A stretch of 64,000 nt of DNA, from NCBI GenBank assembly GCA_905221605.1, contig CAJNDS010000125.1, positions 1 through 64,000 of the forward strand. Reading direction: 5' to 3'. A model generated the notes under the pieces. It was not told where the DNA came from. It did not search any database and saw nothing but the letters and a program-made list of their open reading frames with translations. Below, piece after piece: positions 22,201 to 29,501 of this stretch. This DNA is from Symbiodinium natans. Its lineage: Eukaryota; Sar; Dinophyceae; Suessiales; Symbiodiniaceae. Each line of letters begins with the position of its first letter. The stretch's first letter is position 1. Both the position numbers and the translations under genes were made by a program.

Positions 22201-22686
22201 GTTTAGGGTTTAGGGTTTAGGGTTTAGGGTTTAGGGTTCCCAAAACCTAAACCCTAAACCGCCCAGGGTGCCAGCCCCAGCCCTCGCCCTCCCAAACCCT
22301 CAGCTCCTTGTCTGAGTAGGGTTCAGGGTTTGAGGGTTGAGGGTTTAGGGTTGAGGGTTTTCGGCTTTCGGCGTTCATAGGGACTCTAGTACCCCCTATC
22401 AGAATCCCACTTAAGGGCTGCTAGTATAAGGAGGAACATCCCAACCCAAAACACTGAAACCCTAAAATCCTAAAACCCGTGAAACCCCAACATACAAAAA
22501 CCCTAAAAACCCCCTAAACCCTAAACCCTGAATCCCTAAAACCCCAAAATCCTAAAATCCTAAAAACCCCTAAACCCTAAACCCGAAAACCCAAAAACCC
22601 TAAGATCCTGAACCTGGGCCCCCCAGCTGCGCCCCGAAGTACAACACCAGCTTCCCAACGGTGGCGACCGTCCCAGCATGGGCCAT
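10217..22686 (-). CDS. Gene B: split gene for a TPT/SLC35-type membrane transporter
   Basis: About seventeen minus-strand islands, read from 22686 down to 10217, give an ordered membrane protein of the triose-phosphate/nucleotide-sugar transporter kind (drug/metabolite transporter superfamily), expected to exchange phosphorylated sugars or nucleotide sugars across an organelle membrane. Seen in order: VGKLVLYFGAQ, SFMNIFMGWVF, ALTAMQQFISFFCF, NITKKEWWSIISVCIF, VFALNIALNNFSL, YISIAVNLIIRSCLPL, IFLMSLGVLCACVF, VAICVLSLLCGSLNLALA, VLGEMKLNAP, VYDTVAYMSIPAFLFLLP, FLDKPIPGEWPQ, VFGVDHATDWQILRK and AIGLTMLGWATIVW. The NIALNNFSL then VNLIIRSCLPL pair matches the mid-protein signature I know for this family. 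Introns of 0.1-2 kb are mostly telomere-type repeat. Several junctions conserve codon phase. The start codon (22684-22686) and the 3' end are tentative; substrate unknown. It could be a decayed copy, but no internal stop was needed. Confidence 0.72.
10357..10431 (-). CDS. Gene B exon, last membrane span AIGLTMLGWATIVWSVLK
   Basis: Acceptor AGTTCAG|GCTGG and GC donor TTGAAG|GCC; 25 codons. AIGLTMLGWATIVWSVLK matches the terminal 'IG....LG...YS..K' span of TPT/SLC35 proteins. Confidence 0.68.
10693..10747 (-). CDS. Gene B probable exon, TAKVAVIAPKTFALFAL
   Basis: Acceptor CTCCGCAG|ACG; encodes TAKVAVIAPKTFALFALS, a hydrophobic stretch at the place of the 'T..VAG..K' span. A GT donor at 10691-10692 is possible but the phase to the next exon is not resolved. 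Confidence 0.45.
10957..11041. repeat. 33-bp direct duplication around a telomeric tract
   Basis: The sequence from TTGAACTCGGGCTTTTCG to GGTTTGGGCTT occurs at 10957-10989 and, identical, at 11009-11041. Only telomere-like CAGGGTTAGGGTTTAGGG lies between. It has the form of an insertion with a target-site duplication, inside a gene B intron. Confidence 0.85.
11307..11351 (-). CDS. Gene B exon, VFGVDHATDWQILRK
   Basis: Acceptor AGCAG|GTC and GC donor CGGAAG|GCAGAG; 45 bp, exactly 15 codons in phase with the previous exon. Confidence 0.62.
11481..11517 (-). CDS. Gene B exon, FLDKPIPGEWPQ
   Basis: Acceptor TGCCAG|GTTCC completes the split methionine codon of the previous exon; donor CCGCAG|GCTGCC is of GC type. 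Encodes FLDKPIPGEWPQ, a loop seen at this place in family members (K.P..WP). Confidence 0.65.
11964..12025 (-). CDS. Gene B exon with VYDTVAYMSIPAFLFLLP; 5' edge duplicated
   Basis: Encodes VYDTVAYMSIPAFLFLLPFA and ends in a split methionine codon at CAT|GTGCGG. The 5' edge is odd: the acceptor and first seven codons (12005-12027) are repeated at 12077-12099, separated by seven telomere-type heptamers. Both copies carry AG|GTC, so either could serve. Confidence 0.72.
12005..12099. repeat. 23-bp direct duplication around a telomeric tract at an exon edge
   Basis: GTAGGCCACCGTGTCGTAGA plus CCT occurs at 12005-12027 and 12077-12099, perfectly repeated, with CGGGTTTAGGG and further heptamers between. 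The duplicated bases are the acceptor and first codons of the gene B exon with VYDTVAYM. Confidence 0.9.
12957..13070. repeat. Homogeneous CCCTAAG variant array
   Basis: About fifteen consecutive CCCTAAG heptamers bounded on both sides by a few CCCTAAA. The sharp switch suggests local amplification of one mutated unit rather than scattered point mutation. Confidence 0.9.
13250..13308 (-). CDS. Gene B exon with GVLGEMKLNAPWMQG
   Basis: Acceptor CTGCCAG|GCG completes the codon split by the previous exon; canonical donor TTGCAG|GTGATG. Encodes (G)VLGEMKLNAPWMQGLLRLQ, resembling the '.E..LN...' loop before the next span. Confidence 0.68.
13331..13529. repeat. Duplicated GTTCGGGGCTTCGG around a telomeric tract
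   Basis: GTTCGGGGCTTCGG...CCGGG at 13331-13356 (with one extra 8-bp GGCTTCGG step) recurs at 13511-13529; ~135 bp of TTTAGGG-type repeat lies between. Same insertion-like form as at 10.96 and 12.0 kb. Confidence 0.75.
13834..13919. mobile_element. M1 inverted-repeat element, copy 1
   Basis: Begins GGGACGTTCCCCTTACTAG and ends CATCAGGGGGAACATCCC; the ends are near reverse complements, and the inside holds a second pair (CTTACTAG and TTACTAAGG). About 86 bp, no coding capacity: MITE-like. Same family at 16.06, 22.38, 25.11, 43.19, 43.30, 55.81 and 58.42 kb. Confidence 0.75.
14023..14077 (-). CDS. Gene B exon with VAICVLSLLCGSLNLALA
   Basis: Acceptor CTTGAG|GTC and GC donor CTGGCAG|GCG. Encodes VAICVLSLLCGSLNLALA plus the first base of a glycine codon that the next exon completes. 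A clean membrane span. Confidence 0.68.
14205..14280. repeat. TTTAGGGA octamer array
   Basis: Eight or nine copies of GGGATTTA in a row, an 8-bp derivative of the telomeric heptamer, followed at once by normal TTTAGGG units. Confidence 0.85.
15118..15204 (-). CDS. Gene B exon with IFLMSLGVLCACVF
   Basis: Encodes AFFVLRIFLMSLGVLCACVF then TMAKIM: a membrane span with the 'L.S.GV' start typical of the second half of TPT proteins. Two acceptors are possible, TTTAG|GGC (15204) inside repeat-like sequence or GCTGAG|GAT (15186). Confidence 0.6.
15465..15527 (-). CDS. Gene B probable exon, LAMFGLYPLKPWKFCE
   Basis: Acceptor CGGTTAG|GCTGG; encodes LAMFGLYPLKPWKFCETLGF. Fits a loop after the substrate-binding span. 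The downstream edge merges with CCCTAAA-type repeats (TTTAGGG in sense). Confidence 0.5.
15600..15700. repeat. TTTGGGG variant array
   Basis: About thirteen TTTGGGG heptamers in place of TTTAGGG. The open frames across it (GLGFGVWGLGFG and the complement PQTPNPKP) are artefacts. Confidence 0.9.
16056..16129. mobile_element. M1 inverted-repeat element, copy 2
   Basis: GGGATATTGGGAGCAGTCCTTATT pairs imperfectly with AGTAAGGACTGTTAAGGGGG and AACATCCC at the other end; ~74 bp. Confidence 0.65.
16185..16257 (-). CDS. Gene B exon with the VNLIIRSCLPL motif
   Basis: Acceptor GTCCACAG|GTAC; encodes YISIAVNLIIRSCLPLTTFL. In family members a V.VNLIIRS..P segment directly follows N.AL.N.SL, which is the order found here. 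Donor unclear (a GT lies after ACCTTCCT). Confidence 0.75.
16540..16584 (-). CDS. Gene B exon with the NIALNNFSL motif
   Basis: Acceptor GGAACAG|GGAGCG; encodes SVFALNIALNNFSL. This and the next exon together give the mid-protein signature of TPT/SLC35 transporters, the strongest single piece of evidence for the family call. Confidence 0.75.
17446..17508 (-). CDS. Gene B exon with NITKKEWWSIISVCIF
   Basis: Acceptor GACAAG|GAAC; encodes NITKKEWWSIISVCIFGRL, i.e. a basic loop running into a membrane span, as before the third/fourth spans of the family. Flanked below by CCCTAAA-type and above by TTTAGGG-type repeats. Confidence 0.6.
17866..18003. mobile_element. M2 inverted-repeat element, copy 1
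   Basis: ~140 bp with paired GGGCCC/GGGCCCA blocks, a TATATAAC centre and GGGGGCCATACCAAGGGCCCA at the right end. Related copies at 23.2, 34.26, 36.05 and 47.13 kb share 'GGGCCC...TTCAGA/TTCGGA..CCTTT...GGGACCAT'. No coding capacity. Confidence 0.55.
18474..18504 (-). CDS. Gene B probable exon, IEPKQLIED
   Basis: Acceptor GAGCAG|GATCGAGCC; frame IEPKQLIEDWGRLDIQKTL stays open to about 18441. A GC donor at 18473 would end it after GATTGGGG. A hydrophilic loop between the second and third spans fits. Boundaries weak. Confidence 0.4.
19236..19412. repeat. Longest near-perfect CCCTAAA tract
   Basis: About 24 consecutive CCCTAAA units with one 6-bp CCCTAA unit near 19385. It sits in the intron of gene B between exons at 18.5 and 20.95 kb. 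Confidence 0.95.
19430..20100. other. Single-copy and low-complexity stretch in a gene B intron
   Basis: Holds TATATACATATACATATATA near 19460, a 12-bp direct repeat GCAAGTACCGGT at 19658-19683, a T18 run abutting a G19 run near 19855-19895, and a short M3-like fragment near 19930-19970. Open frames here are short and show no family resemblance. Confidence 0.5.
20440..20580. mobile_element. Possible degenerate inverted-repeat element
   Basis: Contains GGGAATATAGCGGCCGTATT, TTAGGGGTCC and GGACCTCCC. It resembles the M1/M2 elements in composition and paired ends but the pairing is weak. Confidence 0.3.
20919..20979 (-). CDS. Gene B exon with ALTAMQQFISFFCF
   Basis: Strong acceptor CCTGCAG|GCC; encodes ALTAMQQFISFFCFIILRLG, a hydrophobic span matching the 'P..LTA.Q...SF' second span of TPT/SLC35 transporters. 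The donor is not pinned down. Confidence 0.68.
21413..21488 (-). CDS. Gene B exon with GYELPNGDVLTKDL
   Basis: Acceptor CCAACAG|GGC continues in frame from the preceding lysine codon. Encodes GYELPNGDVLTKDLHGCPVG, likely the loop before the second span. The actin-like ELP.G string is taken as chance. The 3' boundary is uncertain; a GT donor after CACGGCT is possible. Confidence 0.5.
21798..21855 (-). CDS. Gene B exon with SFMNIFMGWVF
   Basis: Acceptor AGCAG|GTC and donor CCCAAG|GCGCGC (GC type). Encodes SFMNIFMGWVFRTNVTLPK. Its place after the first span matches the N..NKW.F segment of TPT/SLC35 proteins. Confidence 0.65.
22381..22443. mobile_element. M1 inverted-repeat element, copy 3 (short)
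   Basis: GGACTCTAGTACCCCCTATC to AGTATAAGGAGGAACATCCC; shares the right-end GGAACATCCC with other copies but has lost part of the left end. Confidence 0.55.
22628..22686 (-). CDS. Gene B, first recognised exon (first membrane span)
   Basis: Begins ATGGCCCATGCTGG just after CTCAG on the minus strand; encodes MAHAGTVATVGKLVLYFGAQ, a plausible first span leading into the 'MNIFMGWVF' segment of the next exon. A GC donor is possible at its 3' end. It may be an internal exon rather than the true start. Confidence 0.5.
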
Positions 22687-22964
22687 CTGAGATGGTTTAG
22701 CGTTTAGGGTTTAGGGTTTAGGGTTAGGGTTTAGGGCGGGAAGGGTTTAGGGGTCTTCGGGTGGTACGAGTAGGATTTAAGCGTTCGAGGGTTTCCGCGT
22801 CTGAGGTTGTTAGAGCCTGAAGGTTTAGGGCCATCGACAGTTTTCGAGTCTCATGGGGCCTTCGACAATCTGCGAGTCTTATGGCCTTTGGATACTTGGG
22901 GTTTAGGGTTTAGGCTTTTAAGGTTTCGGGGTTGAGGTTTAGGGTTTATGTAGGGTTCTGGTAT

Positions 22965-23075
22965 TTAGGGTTTAAGGGTTCAAGGGTTCAAGGGTTTAAG
23001 GGTTTAAGAGTTTAAGGGTTTAAGGGTTTGAGGGTTTAAGAGTTTCAGGGTTTAAGGGTTTAAGGGTTTAAGGGT
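22965..23075. repeat. TTTAAGGG octamer array
   Basis: About twelve copies of GGGTTTAA or GGGTTCAA, an 8-bp variant of the telomeric unit amplified as a block. Confidence 0.85.
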
Positions 23076-23099
23076 TGCGGGCTTTAGGGCTGAAGGGCC

Positions 23100-23190
23100 G
23101 AAGAGTTGCGGGTGAGAGAGCCAAAGCCACATGGCCGGCAGGTTACTCAAAAGCACCACCACGGGGCGATGCGTCATGGAGGGTACTGGG
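23100..23190 (-). CDS. Possible exon, MTHRPVVVLLSNLPAMWLW
   Basis: Minus frame MTHRPVVVLLSNLPAMWLWL is hydrophobic and open. It lies just upstream of gene B's first recognised exon and could be its N-terminus, or an exon of the gene to the right. Weak. Confidence 0.25.
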
Positions 23191-23203
23191 TTTTTTAGAG
23201 AGG

Positions 23204-23349
23204 GAACTTACGTGCTCCCTTAGTGTGGGCCCTTAAAAAGGGGACCCCTCATATACCTCTTATATACCCTCTACAACCCAAGGGCCCATACTTCAGAACT
23301 CTTTCAAGGCGGTTAGGGACCATACGGAGGGTACATAGAACTACCCTTA
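23204..23349. mobile_element. M2 inverted-repeat element, copy 2
   Basis: Starts AGAGAGGGAACTTACGTGC, has TGGGCCCTTAAAAAGGGG and a TTATATACC centre, then AAGGGCCCATACTTCAGA and TTAGGGACCAT. Clearly alignable by eye with the copy at 34.26 kb. Confidence 0.7.
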
Positions 23350-23539
23350 GCTTCCTAGTGAGCTAGCTAAGAGATATCGATGGCTTCCTAGGTGACGAAG
23401 TGCAAGCTTCAAGATCATGGTCTTGCATTCCACCGGAAAACGCATCGAAGGTGACCACCCTAAACCCGAGGTGCCCAAAAAAACCGAGTCCCCAAATCCT
23501 AAGCCCTGAGCCCTAACCCCGTGCGCCCTGAACCCGTGG

Positions 23540-23600
23540 TCTGTACTCTCAACCTCTTCGACACGGACCTCGGGAAAATGGAGGGATGATAAGGGTGGGA
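23540..23600 (+). CDS. Doubtful fragment, VCTLNLFDTDLGKMEG then stop
   Basis: The only plus-strand frame here worth noting. It lacks splice signals I trust and may be chance. Confidence 0.15.
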
Positions 23601-23697
23601 CGCGTTTGGGGCTTGGTACGAGCTCAGCGGGGTGTTGAGGGTGACAAGGACAGAAGAAGCTGGCGGAGGATTTAGGGTTCAGCTTGTTGCGGCACCC

Positions 23698-23870
23698 TAA
23701 ACCCCTAAACCACTGAACCCCTAAACCCCTAAACCCCTAAACCCCTACACCCCTAGACCCCTAAACCCCTAAACCCCCAAAATCCCTAAACCCCTAAACC
23801 CCTACACCCCTAAACCCCTAAATCCCTAAACCCCTAGACCCCCAAACCCCTAAAGCCCTAAACCCTCAAA
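23698..23870. repeat. CCCCTAAA octamer array
   Basis: About twenty octamers of CCCCTAAA with scattered CCCCTACA, CCCCTAGA and CCCCCAAA variants, then a return to the heptamer. Confidence 0.85.
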
Positions 23871-23959
23871 AACCTAAACCCGAAACCCTAACCCTAGCCC
23901 TAAACTCTAAATCCTAAACCCTAAACCCCTAAACCGTAAACCCTAAACCCTAAACCCGG

Positions 23960-24044
23960 TTGAGGGAGCTCGGGGCCCACAAAGATCGCCCATGATAAAG
24001 CCCAGGGGCTTCCATGCACTTCGGCATATTCATCATCGCGATTC
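23960..24044 (-). CDS. Minus-strand exon island, DDEYAEVHGSPWALSW
   Basis: Acceptor ACAG|GAATCGCG; encodes NRDDEYAEVHGSPWALSWAI. Coding-like and GC-rich, flanked by CCCTAAA (below) and TTTAGGG (above). Could be the 3' part of gene A or a separate gene. Not recognised. Confidence 0.4.
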
Positions 24045-24174
24045 CTGTTTAGGGTTTAGGGCTATAGCGTTTAGGGTTTAGGGCTATAGGGTTTGGGGTT
24101 TAGGGTTTAGGGCTATAGGGTTTAGGGTCTAGGGTTTAGGGGTCTAGGGTTTAGGGTCTGTTTCGCTGGCATCG

Positions 24175-24241
24175 GGTTTCCTCCGGCATCTAAGCCGTGC
24201 CACCACCGCCGCCAACCGCTTTTGAACTCCAAGCTGTCTTG
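24175..24241 (-). CDS. Minus-strand exon island, possible degenerate VWG half-repeat
   Basis: After CTGCAG| the frame reads QDSLEFKSGWRRWWHGLDAG then GNP. WHG.DAGG.. resembles the WG.....GG part of the VWG repeat, so this may be a late exon of gene A. Confidence 0.35.
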
Positions 24242-24498
24242 CTGCAGGTTTCGGGATTAGGGCTTAGTGTTTCGGGATTTAGGGTTTAGTTGTTTTGAGT
24301 TTTTTGATGTAGGGTCATGAACCCTCCATTAAGCCTGATGTGAGGCCTAAAACCCCAAGACCATGAACCTTTGAGTCCCTGCACCCTTACAACCCCCCAC
24401 CCTTGAACCCTAAACCCAGCTGAACACTAACCCTAAACCCTAAACCCTAAACCCTAAACCCTATAAGCTTCTGAACCCCAAGCCCAAAGCCCATACTT

Positions 24499-24625
24499 CG
24501 AGGTACATGGTACTTGTTAACCACTTCTAACTATACTGATGGCTGTACTTGTAACCATACTAGGGCACTTAAGGGGCACAAGCGGGCTATAAGTACAAAT
24601 ATTATTGGTGAATAAGTACCATGAT
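24499..24625. mobile_element. M3 inverted-repeat element, copy 1
   Basis: GAGGTACATGGTACTTGTTAACC at the left pairs imperfectly with GAATAAGTACCATGAT at the right; inside are ACTTAAGGGGC and TATAAGTACA. Same family at 25.94, 32.10, 35.23 and 45.73 kb. Confidence 0.65.
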
Positions 24626-24779
24626 CCTAAACCCTAAACCCTAAACCCTAAACCCTAAACCCTGAACCCTGAACCCTAAACCCTAAACCCTAAACCCTAA
24701 ACCCTAAACCCTAAACCCTAAACCCTAAACCCTAAACCTTAAACCCTAACCCTAAACCCTAAACCCTAAACCCAGACCA

Positions 24780-24850
24780 CGAACCCGAGCGTTGCGACTG
24801 GCCTATGATGAGGCCGATGATGGGGATGATGAAAGGCTTCGCCCTCAGTC
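24780..24850 (-). CDS. Minus-strand exon island, AKPFIIPIIGLIIGQ
   Basis: After ACTGAG| the frame reads AKPFIIPIIGLIIGQSQRSG, strongly hydrophobic. Flanking repeats follow the usual polarity. It does not fit the VWG repeat well and is unassigned. Confidence 0.35.
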
Positions 24851-25110
24851 TCCGGGGAACGAATCTTTGGTGAGTTGAGAGGAAGGGCGTTTATAGGGTT
24901 TAGGGTTTAGGGTTTAGGGTTTAGTAGGGTTTAGGTGTAGGGTGTGGTTTAGGGTTTAGGGTTTCGGGGTGACTTTTGCTTTCTCTTCAGCTCACAGATG
25001 CCCCCTGTCTCAGCTCTGGCTTTGGGGGTTTCAGGTTGAGGGGTCTAGGCCTGAACCCTAGCCCTAAACCCTAAACCCTAAACCCTTCACCCTTCAAACC
25101 CTAAACCTTG

Positions 25111-25150
25111 GGGATGTACTAAGGACTGTCAGTATAAGGAGGCACATCCC
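25111..25150. mobile_element. M1 element fragment
   Basis: GGGATGTACTAAGGACTGTC then AGTATAAGGAGGCACATCCC: the two ends of M1 with most of the middle missing. Confidence 0.55.
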
Positions 25151-25232
25151 TCACCCCTAAACCCTAAACCATGAACCTCGGGTGATGCGTTCGAACCTGA
25201 CCCAACAACCCCCCCTAAACCCTAAACCCTAA

Positions 25233-25236
25233 ACCG

Positions 25237-25267
<31 letters not shown>

Positions 25268-25272
25268 AAAGA
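25233..25272. repeat. C19-A14 homopolymer pair
   Basis: A run of about 19 C followed directly by about 14 A; on the other strand T then G, the base order of the telomeric unit. Confidence 0.9.
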
Positions 25273-25723
25273 AGAAGAGGCCAAGCTGCGTGTCCGACTC
25301 GAGAACATCCAGCATATGCCTTGGTTTCGGGGGTGTGGGATGCACTTGCGCGGTTTGGGGTTTGGGGTTTAGGGTTTAGGGTTTAGGGTTTAGGGCTAGG
25401 GTTTAGAGTCTGGGGAAGTCATACTCGGACCTTCAAGGATGTACCCCCTAGGAGGTTCCCTTAGCTGTAGGCCCTATAACCCTCATAAGCCCTCCAAAAC
25501 TCCCCGAGCCTTCTGCACCCTACAAGCGCAAGAAGCCCCAAAAGGCCCAGAATAAGCCCTAAAGTCTGCCCTAACACCCTAAAACTCCAAGCCCGAACCC
25601 TAAACCCTTAACTCTACCCCCCCCCCCGCCCCCAATCATCAGCCCTAAACCCTAAACCCTAAACCCTAAACCTTAAACCCTAAACCCTAAACCCTAAACC
25701 CTAAGCCCTAAACCCTGCAAGCC

Positions 25724-25797
25724 AGCAGCGTGAAGTGAGGATCCACGGCATGGTGAATAGGATGGATATTCTCTGGCACGACCATCTTCCCTTCAAC
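25724..25797 (-). CDS. Gene A probable exon, VPENIHPIHHAVDPHFTLLA
   Basis: Acceptor CCGTGAG|GTT; encodes VEGKMVVPENIHPIHHAVDP then HFTLLA. The spacing of hydrophobic residues fits the first half of a VWG repeat (DV..I.ATD.AFAALLA) with substitutions. Confidence 0.45.
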
Positions 25798-25936
25798 CTC
25801 ACGGGCTTAGGGCTTAGGGTGAGGGGTTGATAAGTTTAGGGTTTGGGGAGTTTGGGGAGTTTGGGGAGTTTAGGGAGTTTAAGGAGCTTAGGGTTTGAGG
25901 TTTAGGGTTTAGGGTTTATAGGATCCCAAGCCCTAC

Positions 25937-26067
25937 TTGGAGGTTCATGGTACAAATTAACCAAGCATAGCTGTACTTTAACTGTACTTATAAACCCTAT
26001 TAAGGCACTTAAGGGGCTTTAAAAGTGGGGTATAGGTACAGTTGTAATTACCTCCAAGTACACTACC
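25937..26067. mobile_element. M3 inverted-repeat element, copy 2
   Basis: TTGGAGGTTCATGGTACAAA at the left, ATTACCTCCAAGTACAC at the right; inside GCACTTAAGGGGC and AGTTGTAATT. Among the best-preserved copies. Confidence 0.75.
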
Positions 26068-26529
26068 CCAAGCCCCAACCCTAACCCTAAAGGCCCAGGA
26101 AAGTTCTACGTGTCAGGGCTAAGGGGTGAGGGTCATACTCCAAGTTCCCTTGCCCTGGGCCTGGCAATTGGGGTTGGGGCGCACCGGCCTAAGTTGGAAC
26201 CTCGCAATAACCCGAAACAACAAACCCTAAACCCCTAAACCATACTACAGACGCTCAGCCCCAAACCCCTAAACCTAAACTTGAAAAATCCCATGTAGAT
26301 TCAATCCTCAAAGCCGCTAAGCCCGCGAGCCTAGACCCCACACGCTATGGACCCCCATGTTTGGACAGCTTTGGCTTGGGGGCCTTACGGCCTTAAGGGA
26401 CCTCAAGCGTTTTGGGGGGTTGAGGGTTTAGGGTCTAGGGTTTGGGGTTTAGGGTTTGGGAAACCCCTAAACCCCTAAACTCCTAAACCCCAAACCCCTA
26501 AACGCTAAACCCTAATCCCCCCAAAACAC

Positions 26530-26622
26530 AAGTCTGAAGCCGTAAGCTGCAGCGGGTAACTCGACGACTTCTGAGCGCCCGCGGAGCCCCGGCGTACCAC
26601 TGATCTTGAGCCGTCCGCTGCA
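26530..26622 (-). CDS. Gene A possible degenerate exon, DGSRSVV
   Basis: After CTGCAG| the frame reads DGSRSVVRRGSAGAQKSSSY, a possible worn second half-repeat (DGS..VV..G.......SS). An alternative open frame gives RTAQDQWYAGAPRA. Confidence 0.3.
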
Positions 26623-29462
26623 GGAGGCTATGGCAATCGGGATTCAAACAGGCCTCTAGGGGGTAGGGTTTAGGGTTCAAGGGTTTAGGGTTTAGGTTCT
26701 AGGGTTTAGGGTTTAGGGTTTAGGGTTTAGGGTTTAGGGTTTAGGGTTTAGGGTTTAGGGTTTAGGGTTTAGGGTTTGCGGCGGGCTCGGGGTCAGAAAG
26801 CCTACAGCCCCAGACGCTCACGGAGCTTCGTGCGCGCGAAGCCGCAGCCCTTTTCCGCGCCACAGCGCTGCTTTCTTCGCCGCCCAGAGGGGCGTTTTGG
26901 CCTTCGCAGGGCTTTGGGGGGGGGCGCTTCGGGCTTTCTTTGAAGGAACCCTGAACCCTAAACCCTGAACCCTGAACCCTAATCCCTAAACCCTAAACCC
27001 TAAACCCTAAACCCTAAACCCCGAACCCTATGTCCTATGCCGTTCTCAAGGGTTTCGAGGTGGCTGTTCGAAGTTGTCAAGTTTACGGACCCTGGAGGAG
27101 TCTGAAGGACGTGGGCCCATGCTTAGGGATCAGGGAAGTCGGGATTTAGGGACTTGGGTTGGGGTTTAGAGGGTTTTTTTTCGGGGAGTTTGGGGAGAGT
27201 TTCGGGAAGTAGGGGTTTTGGGCTGGGGTTTAGGGGGCTTCGGGGAGTTTACGGGTTTAGGGAACCCTGAACCCTAAACCCTAAACCCTAAACCCTAAAC
27301 CCTAAACCCTAAACCCCCCTGTGAAAGCTCCGGTGCCTGCCGCCGACTCAGAAGTCCGCTTCCTGGAGAGCGACCTGACGAAGAAGTCTGGAGGTCAAGG
27401 GCTTTGCTGCTAACTGAAGCCTGTTTTTGCACATGTCCCCTGAACCCTAAACCACCCTGAGCCCTAAACCCTAAACCCTAAACCCTAAACCCTAAACCCT
27501 AAACCCTAAACCCTTATAAAGCCCTTCTGAAAACCCAAATACCACAGGCTCTGAGCCCGAACGGTGCGCCAAGAAACGAGATCAGCCTCGCCCTAAACCC
27601 TAAACCCTAAGCCCTAAGCCCTAAACCCTAAACCCTAAACCCGCCTGGTGGACATTCTGGAGTTCCGGCGCCACCATGCTGCTGTTTCCTGGAAGGCAGG
27701 GCACCTACTCAAGTAGGGTTTAGGGTTTGGGGTTTAGGGTTTAGGGTTTAGGGTTTAGGGTTCAGGGTTTGGGGCTTAGGGTTTCGGGTGTGACGTAACT
27801 GAGGCTTGGGGTTCGTGCGCTGCCATACTCTCTTGACGCTTCGAAGTATGGGGCCCCAAGTTAACTTGCTTTCCGTTCTTGTCAGGATTCAGTCACGCCC
27901 AAGCCCTAAACCCTAAACCCTAAACCCTAAACCCTAAACCCTAAACCCTAAACCCTGAACCTTATAAACCCTAGACCCCAAACCTCCCCCAAACAGTCCT
28001 TCATTACGTTCGGTCGTAGATTCTTGGGGAATCTGACTCTCCCAATGAGGGCCTCCTCTCTTCCTCATGTGCTTCGCTGCTCCTCCTTCTCCCGCTGACC
28101 CTAGCCCCTAAACCCTAAACCCTGAATCCTGAACCCTAAACCCTAAACCCCAAACCCGAAACCCTAAACCCTAAACCCTGAACCCATCTTCTCACGACCC
28201 GCAGCTCACCAGGGCATGTGGTTTGATCTAAGTTTGGTGCCCTCCTATGGTCTCTGTTCTAGGCGTAGACTGAGTTCTGATTCTTCGCAGGTTTTGGGTT
28301 TTAAGGTTTAGGGTTTAGGGTTTAGGGTTTAGGGTTTAGGGTTTAGGGTTTAGGGTTTAGGGTTTAGGGTTTAGGGTTTAGGGTTTAGGGTTTAGGGTTT
28401 AGGGTTTAGGCAATCGCAACCCCTGCACCCCAAAAAAGCGCAAAGCCCCAAACCCTACACCCTGAACGCTATAGACACTAAATGCTAATACACTCTGCGC
28501 CGCAATGCCTACACCCTGAAGCCCTAAACCCCAAGCCCAGCAAGTTCTACGAAACCACTTATCCTTGGGCCCTAAGCCCCCAACCCTACACCCCCCTTAG
28601 AACCTGAATAAGAACAGTATTCTAAATATCGTGTTGGGTTTTGCATGAGCTAAAAGCCCTAAACCCTAAACCCTAAACCCTACTCCGAAGGGGGGGCTAT
28701 CGAACCCACAAGTGCCTCCTTGCAAGGGGTGGCCCCAGGAGACCACGGTGCCATTGGCCAGGATGGCAGCAAAGGCCTGCCTCCGTAGCTTATTTAGGGT
28801 TGAGGGATGCCCTAAACCCTAAACCCTAAACCCTAAACCCTAACCCTAAACACTAAACCCTCAGCCCTAAGCCCTAAGCCCTAAACCCTAAACCCTAAAC
28901 CCTAAGCCCTAAGCCCTAAGCCCTAAGCCCTAAGCCCTAAGCCCTAAGCCCTAAGCCCTGAGCCCTAAGCCCTAAGCCCTAAGCCCTAACCAAAGCCCTA
29001 AGCCCCTAACAACAAAAGCAGCAGGGAACATCGGGAGGTTCTTCTGAGGAACGAGATCAGGCACCCCCTGGAGTTTAGAATCCGTAATTATTCAGGAGCC
29101 CCGGTTTAGGGTTTGGGGTTTAGGGTTTAGGGTTTAGGGTTTAGGGTTTAGGGTTTCGGCGTTTCCCTCATTTCGGAAGGCCCCATTTTGATGAACCCAC
29201 CTTGGTGGTGTCCTCCCACGTGGGTTCCCGTTTTGCGCGTCTGAGGTTTAGGCTTTCGGGTTCCGGGGGGGTCCTTGCAGGGCGTGGAGAGGAAGGCCCC
29301 AACACCGACACCTTAAACCCTCGAAACCCTCTAAACACTCCAAACCTCCGAAACCCCCTAAATCCCCCAAAACCCCGAAAACCTCGAAACCGCCTGAACC
29401 CCTCTAAACCCTCCCGAACCCCCCTGAACCCCCCCGAAAGCCTCAACCCTCAACCCTCAAAC

Positions 29463-29501
<39 letters not shown>

